Assembly: GCA_963682025.1 (NCBI GenBank)
Contig: OY821517.1
Span: 228,821,928-228,885,927, forward strand
Length of the DNA: 64,000 nucleotides
From: Cordilura impudica
Taxonomy: Eukaryota > Arthropoda > Insecta > Diptera > Scathophagidae
Reading direction: 5' to 3'
Positions 55,258 to 64,000 of the stretch are shown here, piece after piece. The position numbers and the translations under genes were made by a program. Position 1 is the first letter of the stretch. Each line of letters starts with the position of its first letter. The notes under the pieces were generated by a model. That model was not told the origin of the DNA. It worked only from the letters and a program-made list of their open reading frames with translations, and did no database searches.

Positions 55258-56138
55258 ATGGATAATTCTGACACTGATGACAGTACAAGTAGTACAAAAA
55301 CAGTAGTTTCAAACAACGACACACAACTTAGTAAGTCGGGACAATCCCGTTCTTCAGAATCAGTAAGCATGGTTTCGATTAAAATCCCACCTTTTTGGAG
55401 TAATAGACCAGATTTATGGTTTTTCAGGTGGAGGCACAATTTAGAGCAAAAAATATTACCAGTTCAAATACAAAATACGATCATTTAGTATCGGCTTTGC
55501 CAGCGGAAACAATTGAAATAGTTGCAGACGCTGTACTTAATCCTCCTAAAGAAAATAAGTACGAGCATTTAAAAAATTTAATAATATCGCGTAACACAGA
55601 TTCTGAAGAACGTAGACTGGACACACTTTTAAATAATTTCGATCTAAACGACTCGAAACCTTCGGAATTGTATCGCAGAATGGAATCGTTAGCCGCCAGT
55701 AACAGTTTAATAAAGAAACATTTATTACGTAAACTGTGGCTAAACAAACTACCTCCAAATGTTCAAAATTGTTTGGTAGTGATCGAATCCACCACGAGTT
55801 TAGAAAATTTGTTCGTGATAGCCGACAAGATAGTCGATACAGCTCAACCATCTTACAAAGTAGCAACAATTGGCTCAATAATTGGAAATAGCGATAACAA
55901 AATTTTAGAATCGGTTAACAGAATTGAAAAAAGATTAAAAAAATTAGAAGAAATTTCAAGAGCAAGACCAAATTTTCGTAATTCGTCCGCTTCTAGGTTT
56001 CGATCGAAAAGTAGAAAACGTGATACAACTCCGAAAATCAATTCTTCTCTTTGTTGGTATCATAACAAATTCGGAGATTCAGCTAAAAAATGTACAACAC
56101 CATGTACAAAAAATTCCCAGCAACAACGAAAAAACTAA
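55258..56138 (+). CDS. CsRn1-type Gag (one frameshift)
   Basis: ATG 55258 begins MDNSDTDDSTSSTKTVVSN, leading to MVSIKIPPFWSNRPDLWF, the conserved N-terminal capsid block of this clade. In a T-run at about 55417-55422 one base seems to be missing: the frame changes and continues as VEAQFRAKNITSSNTKYDHL, VSALPAETIEIVADAVLNPP, RRLDTLLNNFDLNDSKPSEL, HLLRKLWLNKLPPNVQNCLV. The C-terminal part has CWYHNKFGDSAKKCTTPC, the unusual CHCC finger of CsRn1-type Gag in place of the common CCHC knuckle. Basic Arg/Ser stretch (residues before the finger) fits nucleic-acid binding. Structural protein of virus-like particles. Confidence 0.85.
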
Positions 56139-56857
56139 TTAGTAGTACCTCGCATACGGCGCCGAAGTACAAAAATAAGTTCAGCCGTCTGTTCATAACT
56201 GACCCAAAAACTAAAATTCAGTTCCTTTTTGATACAGGTGCCGAGATTTCGGTCATACCCAAAAAATATTGCCCTTATCATACGGAAAAATTCAACGCAA
56301 ATCTTTTGGCCGCAAACGGTACAAACATTCATACTTACTGTTTTAAAGCTTTAACACTAAATTTACATTTACGACGAAATTTAGATCATATTTTTACAGT
56401 AGCGGCAGTCAATAATGCTATACTGGGGGCGGATTTTCTGTCAAAATTTAAATTAACGGTGGATCTCAATGGGAAAAAACTCATAGATCAGGCCACATCA
56501 CTTCAGACAAATGGTATCCTCAAATCCATTCAACCTAGTGTACCCAAACTTTGCCCAATTAACGACGATTTCGGCCGAATATTGAGCGAATTTCCCAAAC
56601 TCAGATCTGCACCAAATTTTGATTCAAAAGTGAAACACAATGTCGTGCACTACATATCCACAGAAGGACCACTTCCGTCAGTCCGTCCGCGGCGTCTTAA
56701 TCCAGAAAAACTGAAAGTGGCTAAAGCCGAATTCGAACTTATGGTTCGAATGGGTATCTGCCGTCCGTCATCTTCCTCAGTAGCATCTCCGTTACATATG
56801 GTTCCAAAAAAAAGCTCCAAACGAGTGGAGACCATGTGGAGACTACCGACTACTTAA
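56090..56857 (+). CDS. CsRn1-type Pol N-terminal part: protease and start of RT
   Basis: Overlaps the end of gag by about 50 bp in another frame (+1 relative to the gag frame), so expression would require frameshifting as in other Ty3/Gypsy elements. IQFLFDTGAEISVIPKK holds the protease active site and AILGADFLSKFKLTVDL the second block. RT begins with RRLNPEKLKVAKAEFELMVR and GICRPSSSSVASPLHMVPKK. Near 56820-56850 a shift (around RVETMWRLPTT) ends the frame within the RT fingers. Confidence 0.85.
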   Translation: MYNTMYKKFPATTKKLISSTSHTAPKYKNKFSRLFITDPKTKIQFLFDTGAEISVIPKKYCPYHTEKFNANLLAANGTNIHTYCFKALTLNLHLRRNLDHIFTVAAVNNAILGADFLSKFKLTVDLNGKKLIDQATSLQTNGILKSIQPSVPKLCPINDDFGRILSEFPKLRSAPNFDSKVKHNVVHYISTEGPLPSVRPRRLNPEKLKVAKAEFELMVRMGICRPSSSSVASPLHMVPKKSSKRVETMWRLPTT

Positions 56858-57385
56858 CGCCACCACAATTTTCGATAATACCTAATTACAAATATTCAAG
56901 ATCTAAACAGCAGCTTAAACAATTGCACAATTTTTTCTAAAATTGATTTAGTCAGGGCATACCATCAGATTCCAGTAGCAGAAACAGACATTTACAAAAC
57001 TGCCGTAACGACACCATTCCGTCTTTATGAGTTCGTACGTATGCCTTTTGGCCTAAAAAACGCTGCACAAACGTTCCAACGATTTATGAACGAAGTACTA
57101 GCCGGTCTAGACTTCGCTTTCGTATGTTTGGACGACATATTAATAGCTAGTAATTCGCCTGAAGAGCACCAAATCCACCTTCGGAAAGTGTTCGCGAAAT
57201 TAGACGAATACGGAATAAATGTCAACCAACCCAAATGTATTTTCGGGGTTTCAGAAATCGAATTCCTGGGACATAAAATTACCCCCACGGGTATCGCACC
57301 GACTCAAACAAAAATTGAAACAATAGAAAATTTCCCAACTCCAAACACTTTTAAAAAATTACAGCGTTTTTGTGTGATTTACTAA
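56858..57385 (+). pseudogene. CsRn1-type RT palm and thumb, frameshifted
   Basis: About 56890-57040 reads IQDLNSSLNNCTIFSKIDLV and RAYHQIPVAETDIYKTAVTT: motif A Asp is intact. 57041-57385 continues MPFGLKNAAQTFQRFMNEVL, FAFVCLDDILIASNSPEEHQ (catalytic LDD), and FGVSEIEFLGHKITPTGIAP. Then LQRFCVIY and a stop: the next ~30 residues of the connection domain are missing, and Pol resumes at 57370 in another frame. Confidence 0.85.
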
Positions 57386-59145
57386 AAGGATGCAACAATA
57401 AGAAAAATAAAAATTTCGAGTGGTCCGACGAACATGACATATCTTTCAACAATTTAAAAAAACTTTTTCAAAAAAATTTATTATTAGCACACCCAAAACC
57501 GGGTGCGCCAATTAGCATTTTCGTTGACGCTTCTGGTGACGCAGTGGGTGCGGTGTTGCAACAGCAAATTGATAATAGCTATGTACCAATCAGTTTTTTC
57601 TCACGCAGGTTAAAAGATCCTGAAAAGAAATACTCAACTTTTGACCGCGAGTTACTGGCGATTTACTTAGCTATCAAACATTGCAGGTATTATGTAGAAG
57701 GTAAAGCATTCATTATTTTTACTGACCACAAACCACTTACAACAGTTTTAACTTCAAAATCTGAAAAAACTCCCAGACAAGCTAGACACCTTGATTACAT
57801 TTCACAATTTTCTGCAGACATCCGTTACATTAAAGGAAATTCAAATACAGTGGCAGATACTTTGTCCAGATCATTTATAGATTGCATAGACCAAATTCAG
57901 ATTTCAATAGAAAATCTAGCAAATCATCAAAAACTTGATGAGGAAATTCAAAATTTCATTGACAATTCACAAGAAAATCCCAGCTCCTCTATACGTTTCA
58001 AACAAATCTACATACCAGTCGATGACAAAGAAATTTGGTGTGAAACATCAACGGGTATCAATCGACCTTTCGTTCCCAAAATTTTAAGAGAACCAATTTT
58101 CAAAAAACTACATAACTTAGCTCATCCTGGAATTAAAGCTTCACGTAAATTAGTCACGGCAAAATATTTTTGGCCTAATATCAATAAAGTGGTGGGACTG
58201 TGGGCTAAAATTTGTATAGGTTGTCAGAAAGCGAAAATAACTCGTCACACTATTTCCAAACACGGTACGTTTCAAACCCCCAAAGGAAGATTCGAACATA
58301 TTCATATCGATATTGTAGGTCCTTTACCAAATTCAAATGGTTATTCGTATTTACTTACAATTAGAGACCGTTTTAGTCATTGGCCAGAAGCAATTCCTTT
58401 ACGTACCATAACCGCAGAAACCGTTGTCAAACATTTTATTAACACTTGGGTTTCACGTTATGGTGTTTCACACACTATAACTACTGATCAAGGAACTCAG
58501 TTCGAATCATCATTTTTTAAACAAATTTCTTCAATCTTGGGAATCCACAGAGTGAGAACAACCACATATCATCCACAAAGTAACGGTTTTGTAGAAAGAT
58601 TCCACAGACATCTCAAATCGGCCATCAAGGCAACTGAAGAGCCAAGGAAATGGTATAAAAATCTACCATGGATCTTGTTAGGTATCCGGTCAGCCCTCAT
58701 GGATGATTTAAAAGCAACACCATCTCAGTTGCTATTCGGGCAACCCGTACGTTTACCAGGAGAACTGGTGACTCGTAATACCGATAGTCCTACAAATATC
58801 AGCAGCGAATTGGCTAATGACCTAGTAAAAGCTATAAGAAATATATGTCCAAATAACTATAAAAATCGTAAACAGAATAACATTTTCGTACCTAAAGAAT
58901 TAAAAAATTGTACTCATGTATTCGTTAGACAGGGTATTAATAAAGGTAATCTCAATCCGTCTTATGAAGGTCCATTCGAAGTATTAGACAGATCTGATAA
59001 AATTTTTTCACTGCTAATAAATAACAATAAACAAAACATAGCTATTGACAGACTTAAACCCGCATTTATTTACAACAGTCAGATAACAGATAACAAATCT
59101 AATATAACTAGAAACCAAACTAAAAAAGTAAGATTTTTACTCTAA
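57370..59145 (+). CDS. CsRn1-type RNase H and integrase, 591-codon open frame
   Basis: RNase H: ISIFVDASGDAVGAVLQQ near residue 50, FDRELLAIYLAIKHCRYYVE near 96, and FTDHKPLTTVL near 118. Integrase: zinc arm HNLAHPGIKASRKLVTAKYF with CIGCQKAK (residues about 247-290); core HIHIDIVGPLPNSNGYSYLL (first Asp about 312), ITTDQGTQFESSFFKQ (second Asp about 372) and SNGFVERFHRHLKSAIKA (Glu about 408), giving the D,D35E spacing; then LGIRSALMDDLKATPSQLLF and a basic C-terminal region with YEGPFEVLDRSDKIF. No stop or shift. Would catalyse RNA removal and DNA insertion; upstream lesions separate it from RT. Confidence 0.95.
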   Translation: MCDLLKGCNNKKNKNFEWSDEHDISFNNLKKLFQKNLLLAHPKPGAPISIFVDASGDAVGAVLQQQIDNSYVPISFFSRRLKDPEKKYSTFDRELLAIYLAIKHCRYYVEGKAFIIFTDHKPLTTVLTSKSEKTPRQARHLDYISQFSADIRYIKGNSNTVADTLSRSFIDCIDQIQISIENLANHQKLDEEIQNFIDNSQENPSSSIRFKQIYIPVDDKEIWCETSTGINRPFVPKILREPIFKKLHNLAHPGIKASRKLVTAKYFWPNINKVVGLWAKICIGCQKAKITRHTISKHGTFQTPKGRFEHIHIDIVGPLPNSNGYSYLLTIRDRFSHWPEAIPLRTITAETVVKHFINTWVSRYGVSHTITTDQGTQFESSFFKQISSILGIHRVRTTTYHPQSNGFVERFHRHLKSAIKATEEPRKWYKNLPWILLGIRSALMDDLKATPSQLLFGQPVRLPGELVTRNTDSPTNISSELANDLVKAIRNICPNNYKNRKQNNIFVPKELKNCTHVFVRQGINKGNLNPSYEGPFEVLDRSDKIFSLLINNNKQNIAIDRLKPAFIYNSQITDNKSNITRNQTKKVRFLL

Positions 59146-59760
59146 ACGTTCGCCCGATTCCTTTTCTTTTTTCCTTTTTTGTTTAAATCAATAATACGAA
59201 GGAATAAATAAAAGAAAGAAAAAATGAAATACCATTATCATTGATATCATCATAATTTATATAGATATATTAATATTTGAATACTAATGTCATAGTTAGA
59301 TAACATAAATGTAAAAACTTTTACCAAATTTTGAAATTGTTGCAAATAAATATGCAAAGAAAAAATTAAATTTATTTATTTCAAAATTAGTCATTATCGC
59401 AACTCAATATTAAAAAGAAAATTGCGTTTATTTATTCAAAAACAATTGAAAATTGAAAAATAATCTCTCAATAAAAAACAAAAAACAAAAACAATAAGAA
59501 AATATTTTAACATTAATCACAAACAGAAATGAATTGTACTAAAAACTTAAGTAGACAATAAAGAAAATCAAAAATAAATTTAGTTATTTTCAAATTAGTC
59601 TAAATATTAAATCGTAAAATTTATTCAAACTATATATGTATATAAGAAAATTCAAAATATATAAATATGTAAAAATAAGATATATATATACTCAGTTCCT
59701 ACTTTATGAAATTATCTATTTATGTATTAATTAAAATAATTTTTTTCATGGGGGAAGGTA
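59146..59760 (+). other. CsRn1-like element 3' untranslated region with polypurine tract
   Basis: AT-rich, no coding frame. GGGGGAAGG (59751-59758) just before the 3' LTR is the likely polypurine tract for plus-strand priming. Confidence 0.7.
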
Positions 59761-60003
59761 TGTAGCCTCCTCGCGGCAAAATAGCCATAGCTATTAAGTA
59801 ATTATAAAATTCTGGCAACACTTAATTATAAGTAAATGTCAAAATGACAAATTGACATAGAAAAACGGAAATAATAAAATCAATGTTGTCTTGTCTGAAT
59901 ACTCAAAGCTTCAACATCTGACTTCTTATTTGCGGACAACAACGTTGACAAAAGATATTGGACCAATTCACCAAGGAACACATGGTAAACAATTGGCTCA
60001 ATA
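59761..60003 (+). repeat. 3' LTR of CsRn1-like element
   Basis: Direct repeat of 54001-54243; then GGGTC target duplication and fam-A sequence. Confidence 0.95.
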
Positions 60004-60087
60004 GGGTCCAAAATTTTTTTTTCTAATTCATACAATCTGAATGACAAACTTATATATACCCTCTGCACACTGGAGTGGAGGGTATAA
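60004..60087 (+). mobile_element. Fam-A repeat copy 3, right end
   Basis: GGGTCCAAAATTTTTTTTTC to the terminal hairpin TACCCTCTGCACACTGGAGT..GAGGGTATAA. Completes the copy broken at 54000. Confidence 0.9.
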
Positions 60088-60777
60088 AAATAAAACATTT
60101 AAAAATGTGTTCTTTTTCATATTACCTAAATTTCATTTGTATTCCTTCTTACAAATATTTAAACCAAAAATATTTATCGTTTTCAGTCTGTAACTTATAA
60201 CTTCTACTGAATGTAACGAAACCTTAGATACTGGTTTGGATTTTCAAAGTTAATCCATCCAGAAATTTAGAAACATGTCCAGCAGAATATCAACTAATAA
60301 CTTGAAGTATTCAATAACAAAATGAGTTAAACTTGAAAGTTTTATTATCAGCAATAAGTATGACAAGCTGTATGTTCCATTTTTATTTCGAGTTTTTCTA
60401 ATGATTTCAACTTTTATACAAAACCATCTATAGAAACTTTTTCATAATCGTTTATATTTGGACATTTTTTTTAAATATGTTTAAACACAAACTTAATATT
60501 TTTGTACCACTGTTCATAATTAAAAGCTATTTGCATATATATAAATTAAAATATAATCAGCCCAATTCTAAACAACAATTCCGCATGAAATATCTCACTT
60601 CTCCCTTTTCCCCTATTATGAATAAAAGTTCCTTCGGAAAAAAAATTCGATGGGAAAAAAGTAGTTATTCTCAATGCACTTGAATTTGGTTTTTCGCTCA
60701 AAAAATTTCCCTTGCAAAACAGACGGGAGTTTATATAAAAAATAAGAAGTATTTTGATAAAACAAAATTTAAATAAA
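60088..60777. other. AT-rich non-coding stretch
   Basis: No feature recognised. Confidence 0.4.
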
Positions 60778-60841
60778 AACAAGTAAGAGTGTTAAATTCG
60801 GCTGTGCCGAATTTTTGGATAAACTCCACCTGAGTCTTTAA

Positions 60842-61506
60842 TTTTCTATTTTTAGTTTTTAATTTTTAATTATTAATTTTTAATATTTAATTTTTAATTT
60901 TTGTGTTTTCCATTTTCCATTTTTCATTATTAATTTTTCAATTTTCATATTCCAATTTCCATTTTTAATTTTTCATTTTCAATTTTCAATATTCAATTTT
61001 CATTTTCCATTTTTCAATTTTCATTTTTCAATTTTCCGTTTTACATATTCCATTTTTCAATTTTCATTTTCCATTTTTCATTTTTAATTTTTCAATTTTC
61101 ATTTTCCATTTTTCAATTTTCATTTTCCATTTTCCATTTTTAATTTTTCATTTTTCAATTTTCATGTTCCATTTTCCATTTTTCATTTTCCAATTTCTAT
61201 TTTTAATTTTTCAATTTTCTATTTTCATTTTTCATTTTTCATTTTTCATTTTTCAGTTTTGATTTTCCATTTTTAATTTTTTATTTTTCCTTTTCCTTTT
61301 TTCATTTTCCATTTTCCGCTTTTCATTTTTCAATTTTCGTTTTCCATTTTTCGTTTTTCATTTTCCATTTTTCATTTTTCAATTTTCATTTTCCATTTTC
61401 CATTTTCCATTCTTCAATTTCCCATTTTCCATTTTCCATTTTTAATTTTTCAATTTTCAATTTTCATTTTCCATTTTCCATTTTTCATTTTCCATTTTTC
61501 ATTTTC

Positions 61507-61539
<33 letters not shown>

Positions 61540-61662
61540 TCCGTTTTTCATTTTCCATTTTTCATTTTCCATTCTCCATTTTTCATTTTCTATTTTCCAT
61601 TTTTCATTTTCCATTTTTAATTTTTTATTTTTTAATTTTCTTTTTTCAGTTTCCATTTTTCA
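60842..61662. repeat. ATTTTCC/ATTTTTC minisatellite
   Basis: Same irregular unit mix as 42878-45540. Minus-strand frame 61450-61656 (Lys/Glu/Trp-rich) is compositional. Confidence 0.9.
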
Positions 61663-62268
61663 TTTTACATTTTCATTTTACATTTTATATTTTACATTTT
61701 ACATTTTGCATTTTACATTTTACATTTTACATTTTACAATTTACATTTTACATTTTACATTTTACATATTACATTTTACATTTTACATTTTACATTTTAC
61801 ATTTTACATTTTACATTTTACATTTTACATTTTACATTTTACATTTTACATTTTACATTTTACATTTTACATTTTACATTTTACATATTACATTTTACGT
61901 TTTACATTTCACATTTTACATTTTACATTTTACATTTAACATTTTACATTTTACATTTTACATTTTACATTTTGCATTTTGCATTTTACATTTTACATTT
62001 TACATTTTACAATTTACATTTTACATTTTACATTTTACATTTTACATTTTACATTTTAAATTTTTGCATTTTACATTTTACATTTTACATTTTACATTTT
62101 ACATTTCACATTTTACATTTTATATTTTACATTTAACATTTTACATTTTACATTTTACATTTTACATTTTACATATTACATTTTACATTTTACATTTTAC
62201 ATTTTACATTTTACATTTTACATATTACGTTTTACATTTTACATTTTACATTTTACATTTTACATTTT
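61663..62268. repeat. Heptamer array (ACATTTT)n
   Basis: About 85 nearly perfect tandem ACATTTT units with rare single-base variants. Much more homogeneous than the flanking ATTTTC arrays, suggesting recent local expansion. Plus-strand open frames (ILHFTFY repeats) are by-products. 62269-62365 returns to ATTTTCC-type units. Confidence 0.95.
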
Positions 62269-62391
62269 CCATTTTCCATTTTCTGTTTTTCATTTTCCAT
62301 TCTCCATTTTCCATTTTCATTTTCCGTTTTCCATTTTTCATTTTTCGTTTTCATTTTTCGTTTTCATTTTTTCTTTCATATTGGCGATTTT

Positions 62392-63270
62392 TATACCCTC
62401 CACTCCAGTGTGCAGAGGGTATATATAAGTTTGTCATTCCGTTTGTAATAATTAAAAAAAAAAATTTGGACCCCATAAAACATATATATTTGTGATCCTT
62501 ATAACAACCGGAGTTGATATAGCGATGTCCGTCTGTCCGTCTGTCCGTCTGTGGAAATCACGATGACGGCATCAATCAGGCAGCTAGGGTGCTCGTTGGC
62601 ATAAAAAATGATTCACTAACATCCTGAAAAGTTTGCTATTTAAAATCGTCCAAATCGGTCGATTAGGGCCCGAGATTTGAATGAAGAACTAAAAAAAGTC
62701 TTGAAAAAATATAATTTTCTATGTTGTTCTTGTCACGATCACGCCCTCAATAGGATAGCTAAGGTGAAAATTTTTAGTGAGAATGATTCACCAAATTCAT
62801 GGGAAGATTTCTACTTCAAAAATCATTAAAATCGGTGGAACAGGTCCAGGTAAATCTATGAAAAATTAAAAAAAAAATGAAAAACATGATGTTTCCATAT
62901 TGTTCCTGTTGTTATTCTAAATGTTGCATTGTTGTCATAGCTGGACTTGTTGTTTTTGTGGTCGTTGTGGTAATAATATAATAAAAACAAACCCTTTGTA
63001 CATTTTTTTGTGAACTCTGGTAGAAAATTTTAAAAGTTTCCATTGTTTTGGCATCACTAAAAAAATTTGTTAGATCATTTCTGTCATTGCCACGAGCCTG
63101 CACGCAAAATTTCAGATCGATTGGCGCACGGGAAAGGGGCTAAAAATCGATCCAAAATTTTGTCGACAAGCAGACACTACCAGTTAATATAAAGGCAGTA
63201 AATAAAGGGAGTAAAAGTTCACCAATAATTTAAAAAACAAATTTTTATGTATTAATTTATTTAAAGAAAA
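62392..63270 (-). mobile_element. Fam-A repeat copy 4, inverted, uninterrupted
   Basis: Begins with the terminal hairpin TATACCCTCCACTCC..GCAGAGGGTATA and runs through GTCCGTCTGTCCGTCTGTCC, CCCGAGATTTGAATGAAGAA and ACAAACCCTTTGTACATTTT to ATTTAAAGAAAAAAA. It is the intact reference showing where the insertions of copy 3 occurred. It abuts the fam-C copy on its left, so one lies inside the other or they are adjacent. Confidence 0.85.
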
Positions 63271-63821
63271 AAAGTAATTAAATGAAATAGTAATAATAAT
63301 AAAAAAAAATAATATACAATACAAAAAAAAAGAATATATAAATAAAATAAAATAAAGATAAATGCATTCATAGCATTATAATACATATAAAAGGTCAATG
63401 TTTTCTAACCGTAACCGTAACGAGTCAGTTGTTTTTTTTTACATGAAAATTATTTAAAACAGTTACCGAACGTAACCGGAACGTCCCAATACTTTTCATC
63501 TGAAAAAAAGGCTGACACGTTACGTAACAGTTACATGTCGCTAACTTGTTCTTTACACAGGCTACTGCTTTTGCAGCCAACTTCAAGTCTATTTATATAG
63601 TTTCGTAAGCATAACTGATAAAATTGTTTCTATTATTTTTTGCTGTAAGTAATAAATTATAAATATACTGAATTTGCAAACTAAAATGGATACATATATT
63701 GGAGGTGCTTTAATACAAAAGAGTTAACGAAACAAAATCAAAAAAAAAAAAAAAAACAACTCTACAACATCAACAATGGCAGTCATATGTTCTTCAAATA
63801 GAAAAAAAAACTGCAAGTGTG
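63271..63821. other. Non-coding stretch with GTAACCG motifs
   Basis: A-rich microsatellites (63290-63360), then scattered GTAACCG / GTAACGG / TTACGTAAC motifs (63410-63530) in both orientations. No coding frame. Confidence 0.4.
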
Positions 63822-64000
63822 TTTTGTTGGCTACAAAACAAAAATAGTGTTGACAATATAACAAAATATGTAAAAGAAGTTAGTGCTATGAAATATTTTA
63901 TTTTGTTTAAAAAAAAAATCGCAAAATGAAAGGCTATAATTCCATTAATAATCAAAAGGCGTTAAACTAATTTATTTATTTTTACGTTGTACTAATGCAT
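63822..64000 (+). mobile_element. MITE fam-M, internal fragment running off the window
   Basis: Matches the full copy from TTGGCTACAAAACAAAAATA through TATAACAAAATATGTAAAAG and AATAATCAAAAGG. The left inverted end is absent; the right end would lie beyond the window. Confidence 0.8.

Larger units (their letters stand above)
54001..60003 (+). mobile_element. CsRn1-like Ty3/Gypsy retrotransposon, near complete
   Basis: 243-bp LTRs (54001-54243, 59761-60003) differ at 5 positions. GGGTC on both sides (53996-54000, 60004-60008) is the 5-bp target duplication, and the surrounding fam-A sequence joins perfectly once element and one duplication are removed. A tRNA-Trp-type primer site and a CCHC-variant Gag finger (CX2-3H...) identify the CsRn1 clade. 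Gag, protease, RT, RNase H and integrase follow in order. Lesions are a 1-bp frameshift in gag, a shift in RT and a small deletion before RNase H; RNase H-integrase is fully open. The youngest-looking large element in the window. Confidence 0.95.
60778..62391 (+). mobile_element. Fam-C repeat, left part with minisatellites
   Basis: Starts AACAAGTAAGAGTGTTAAAT with hairpin TTCGGCTGTGCCGAA, then ACTCCACCTGAGTCTTTAAT and minisatellite, ending TTTTTTCTTTCATATTGGCG before fam-A copy 4. Matches the order in the long fam-C copy at 41779. Confidence 0.75.

Noticed and set aside
61706..62495. Open frames of ILHFTFY repeats
   Set aside because: Direct translation of the ACATTTT array, then of fam-A sequence.
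63411..63530. GTAACCG motifs as telomere-like repeats
   Set aside because: Irregular, few and in both orientations; flies of this group do not use such telomeric repeats.

Overview
The window is AT-rich animal DNA, most likely from a brachyceran fly, perhaps a calyptrate. The reasons are two errantivirus-type (gypsy) proviruses, a CsRn1-like Ty3 element, Jockey-type LINEs, a Penelope-like element, a hAT element, and one exon closely resembling the insect Sidestep-type Ig family. Only that exon (3686-3856, minus strand) looks like host coding sequence. The rest is best read as intron or intergenic DNA filled by successive transposon insertions. No bacterial, CRISPR or operon structure is present.

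Layout. 0.36-2.4 kb: broken CsRn1-like pol. 2.6-2.9 kb: tail of a LINE. 3.7-3.9 kb: Ig exon. 4.3-5.0 kb: possible small inverted-repeat element. 5.6-6.9 kb: broken gene resembling RAG1/Transib-type recombinases. 7.16-14.57 kb: candidate DNA transposon with ~0.45-0.49 kb inverted ends and flanking TA, holding a broken transposase, a hAT element with perfect 8-bp target duplication (9055-10245), and non-coding repeats. 14.6-20.8 kb: LINE split by a minus-strand errantivirus (14849-19747). 22.17-30.79 kb: second errantivirus with GATA target duplications; its 3' LTR carries an insertion with a hammerhead-ribozyme motif and a tRNA-like segment. 31.7-34.8 kb: Jockey-type LINE split by a repeat and by a 555-bp MITE. 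37.5-38.3 kb: mdg1/412-like integrase relic. 41.0-46.4 kb: Penelope-like element split by a composite repeat. 47.8-50.9 kb: second Jockey-type LINE. 51-60 kb: a non-coding repeat copy containing a 21-bp minisatellite block and a young CsRn1-like element (54001-60003). 60.8-63.3 kb: more minisatellite-bearing repeats. 63.8 kb-end: partial MITE.

Three non-coding repeat families recur. Fam-A ends in GAGGGTATAA and carries GACGGACA tracts. Fam-B has a TACCC/GGGTA hairpin at one end and an 18-bp palindrome plus CTTACTTG at the other. Fam-C starts AAGTAAGAGTG plus a hairpin and often has a central ATTTTC minisatellite. Hairpins at both ends and central tandem repeats suggest non-autonomous Helitron2/Helentron (DINE-like) elements; that class is an inference. 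All mobile elements here look inactive. Nesting gives relative ages: the CsRn1 element, with 5 mismatches between 243-bp LTRs, is among the youngest.
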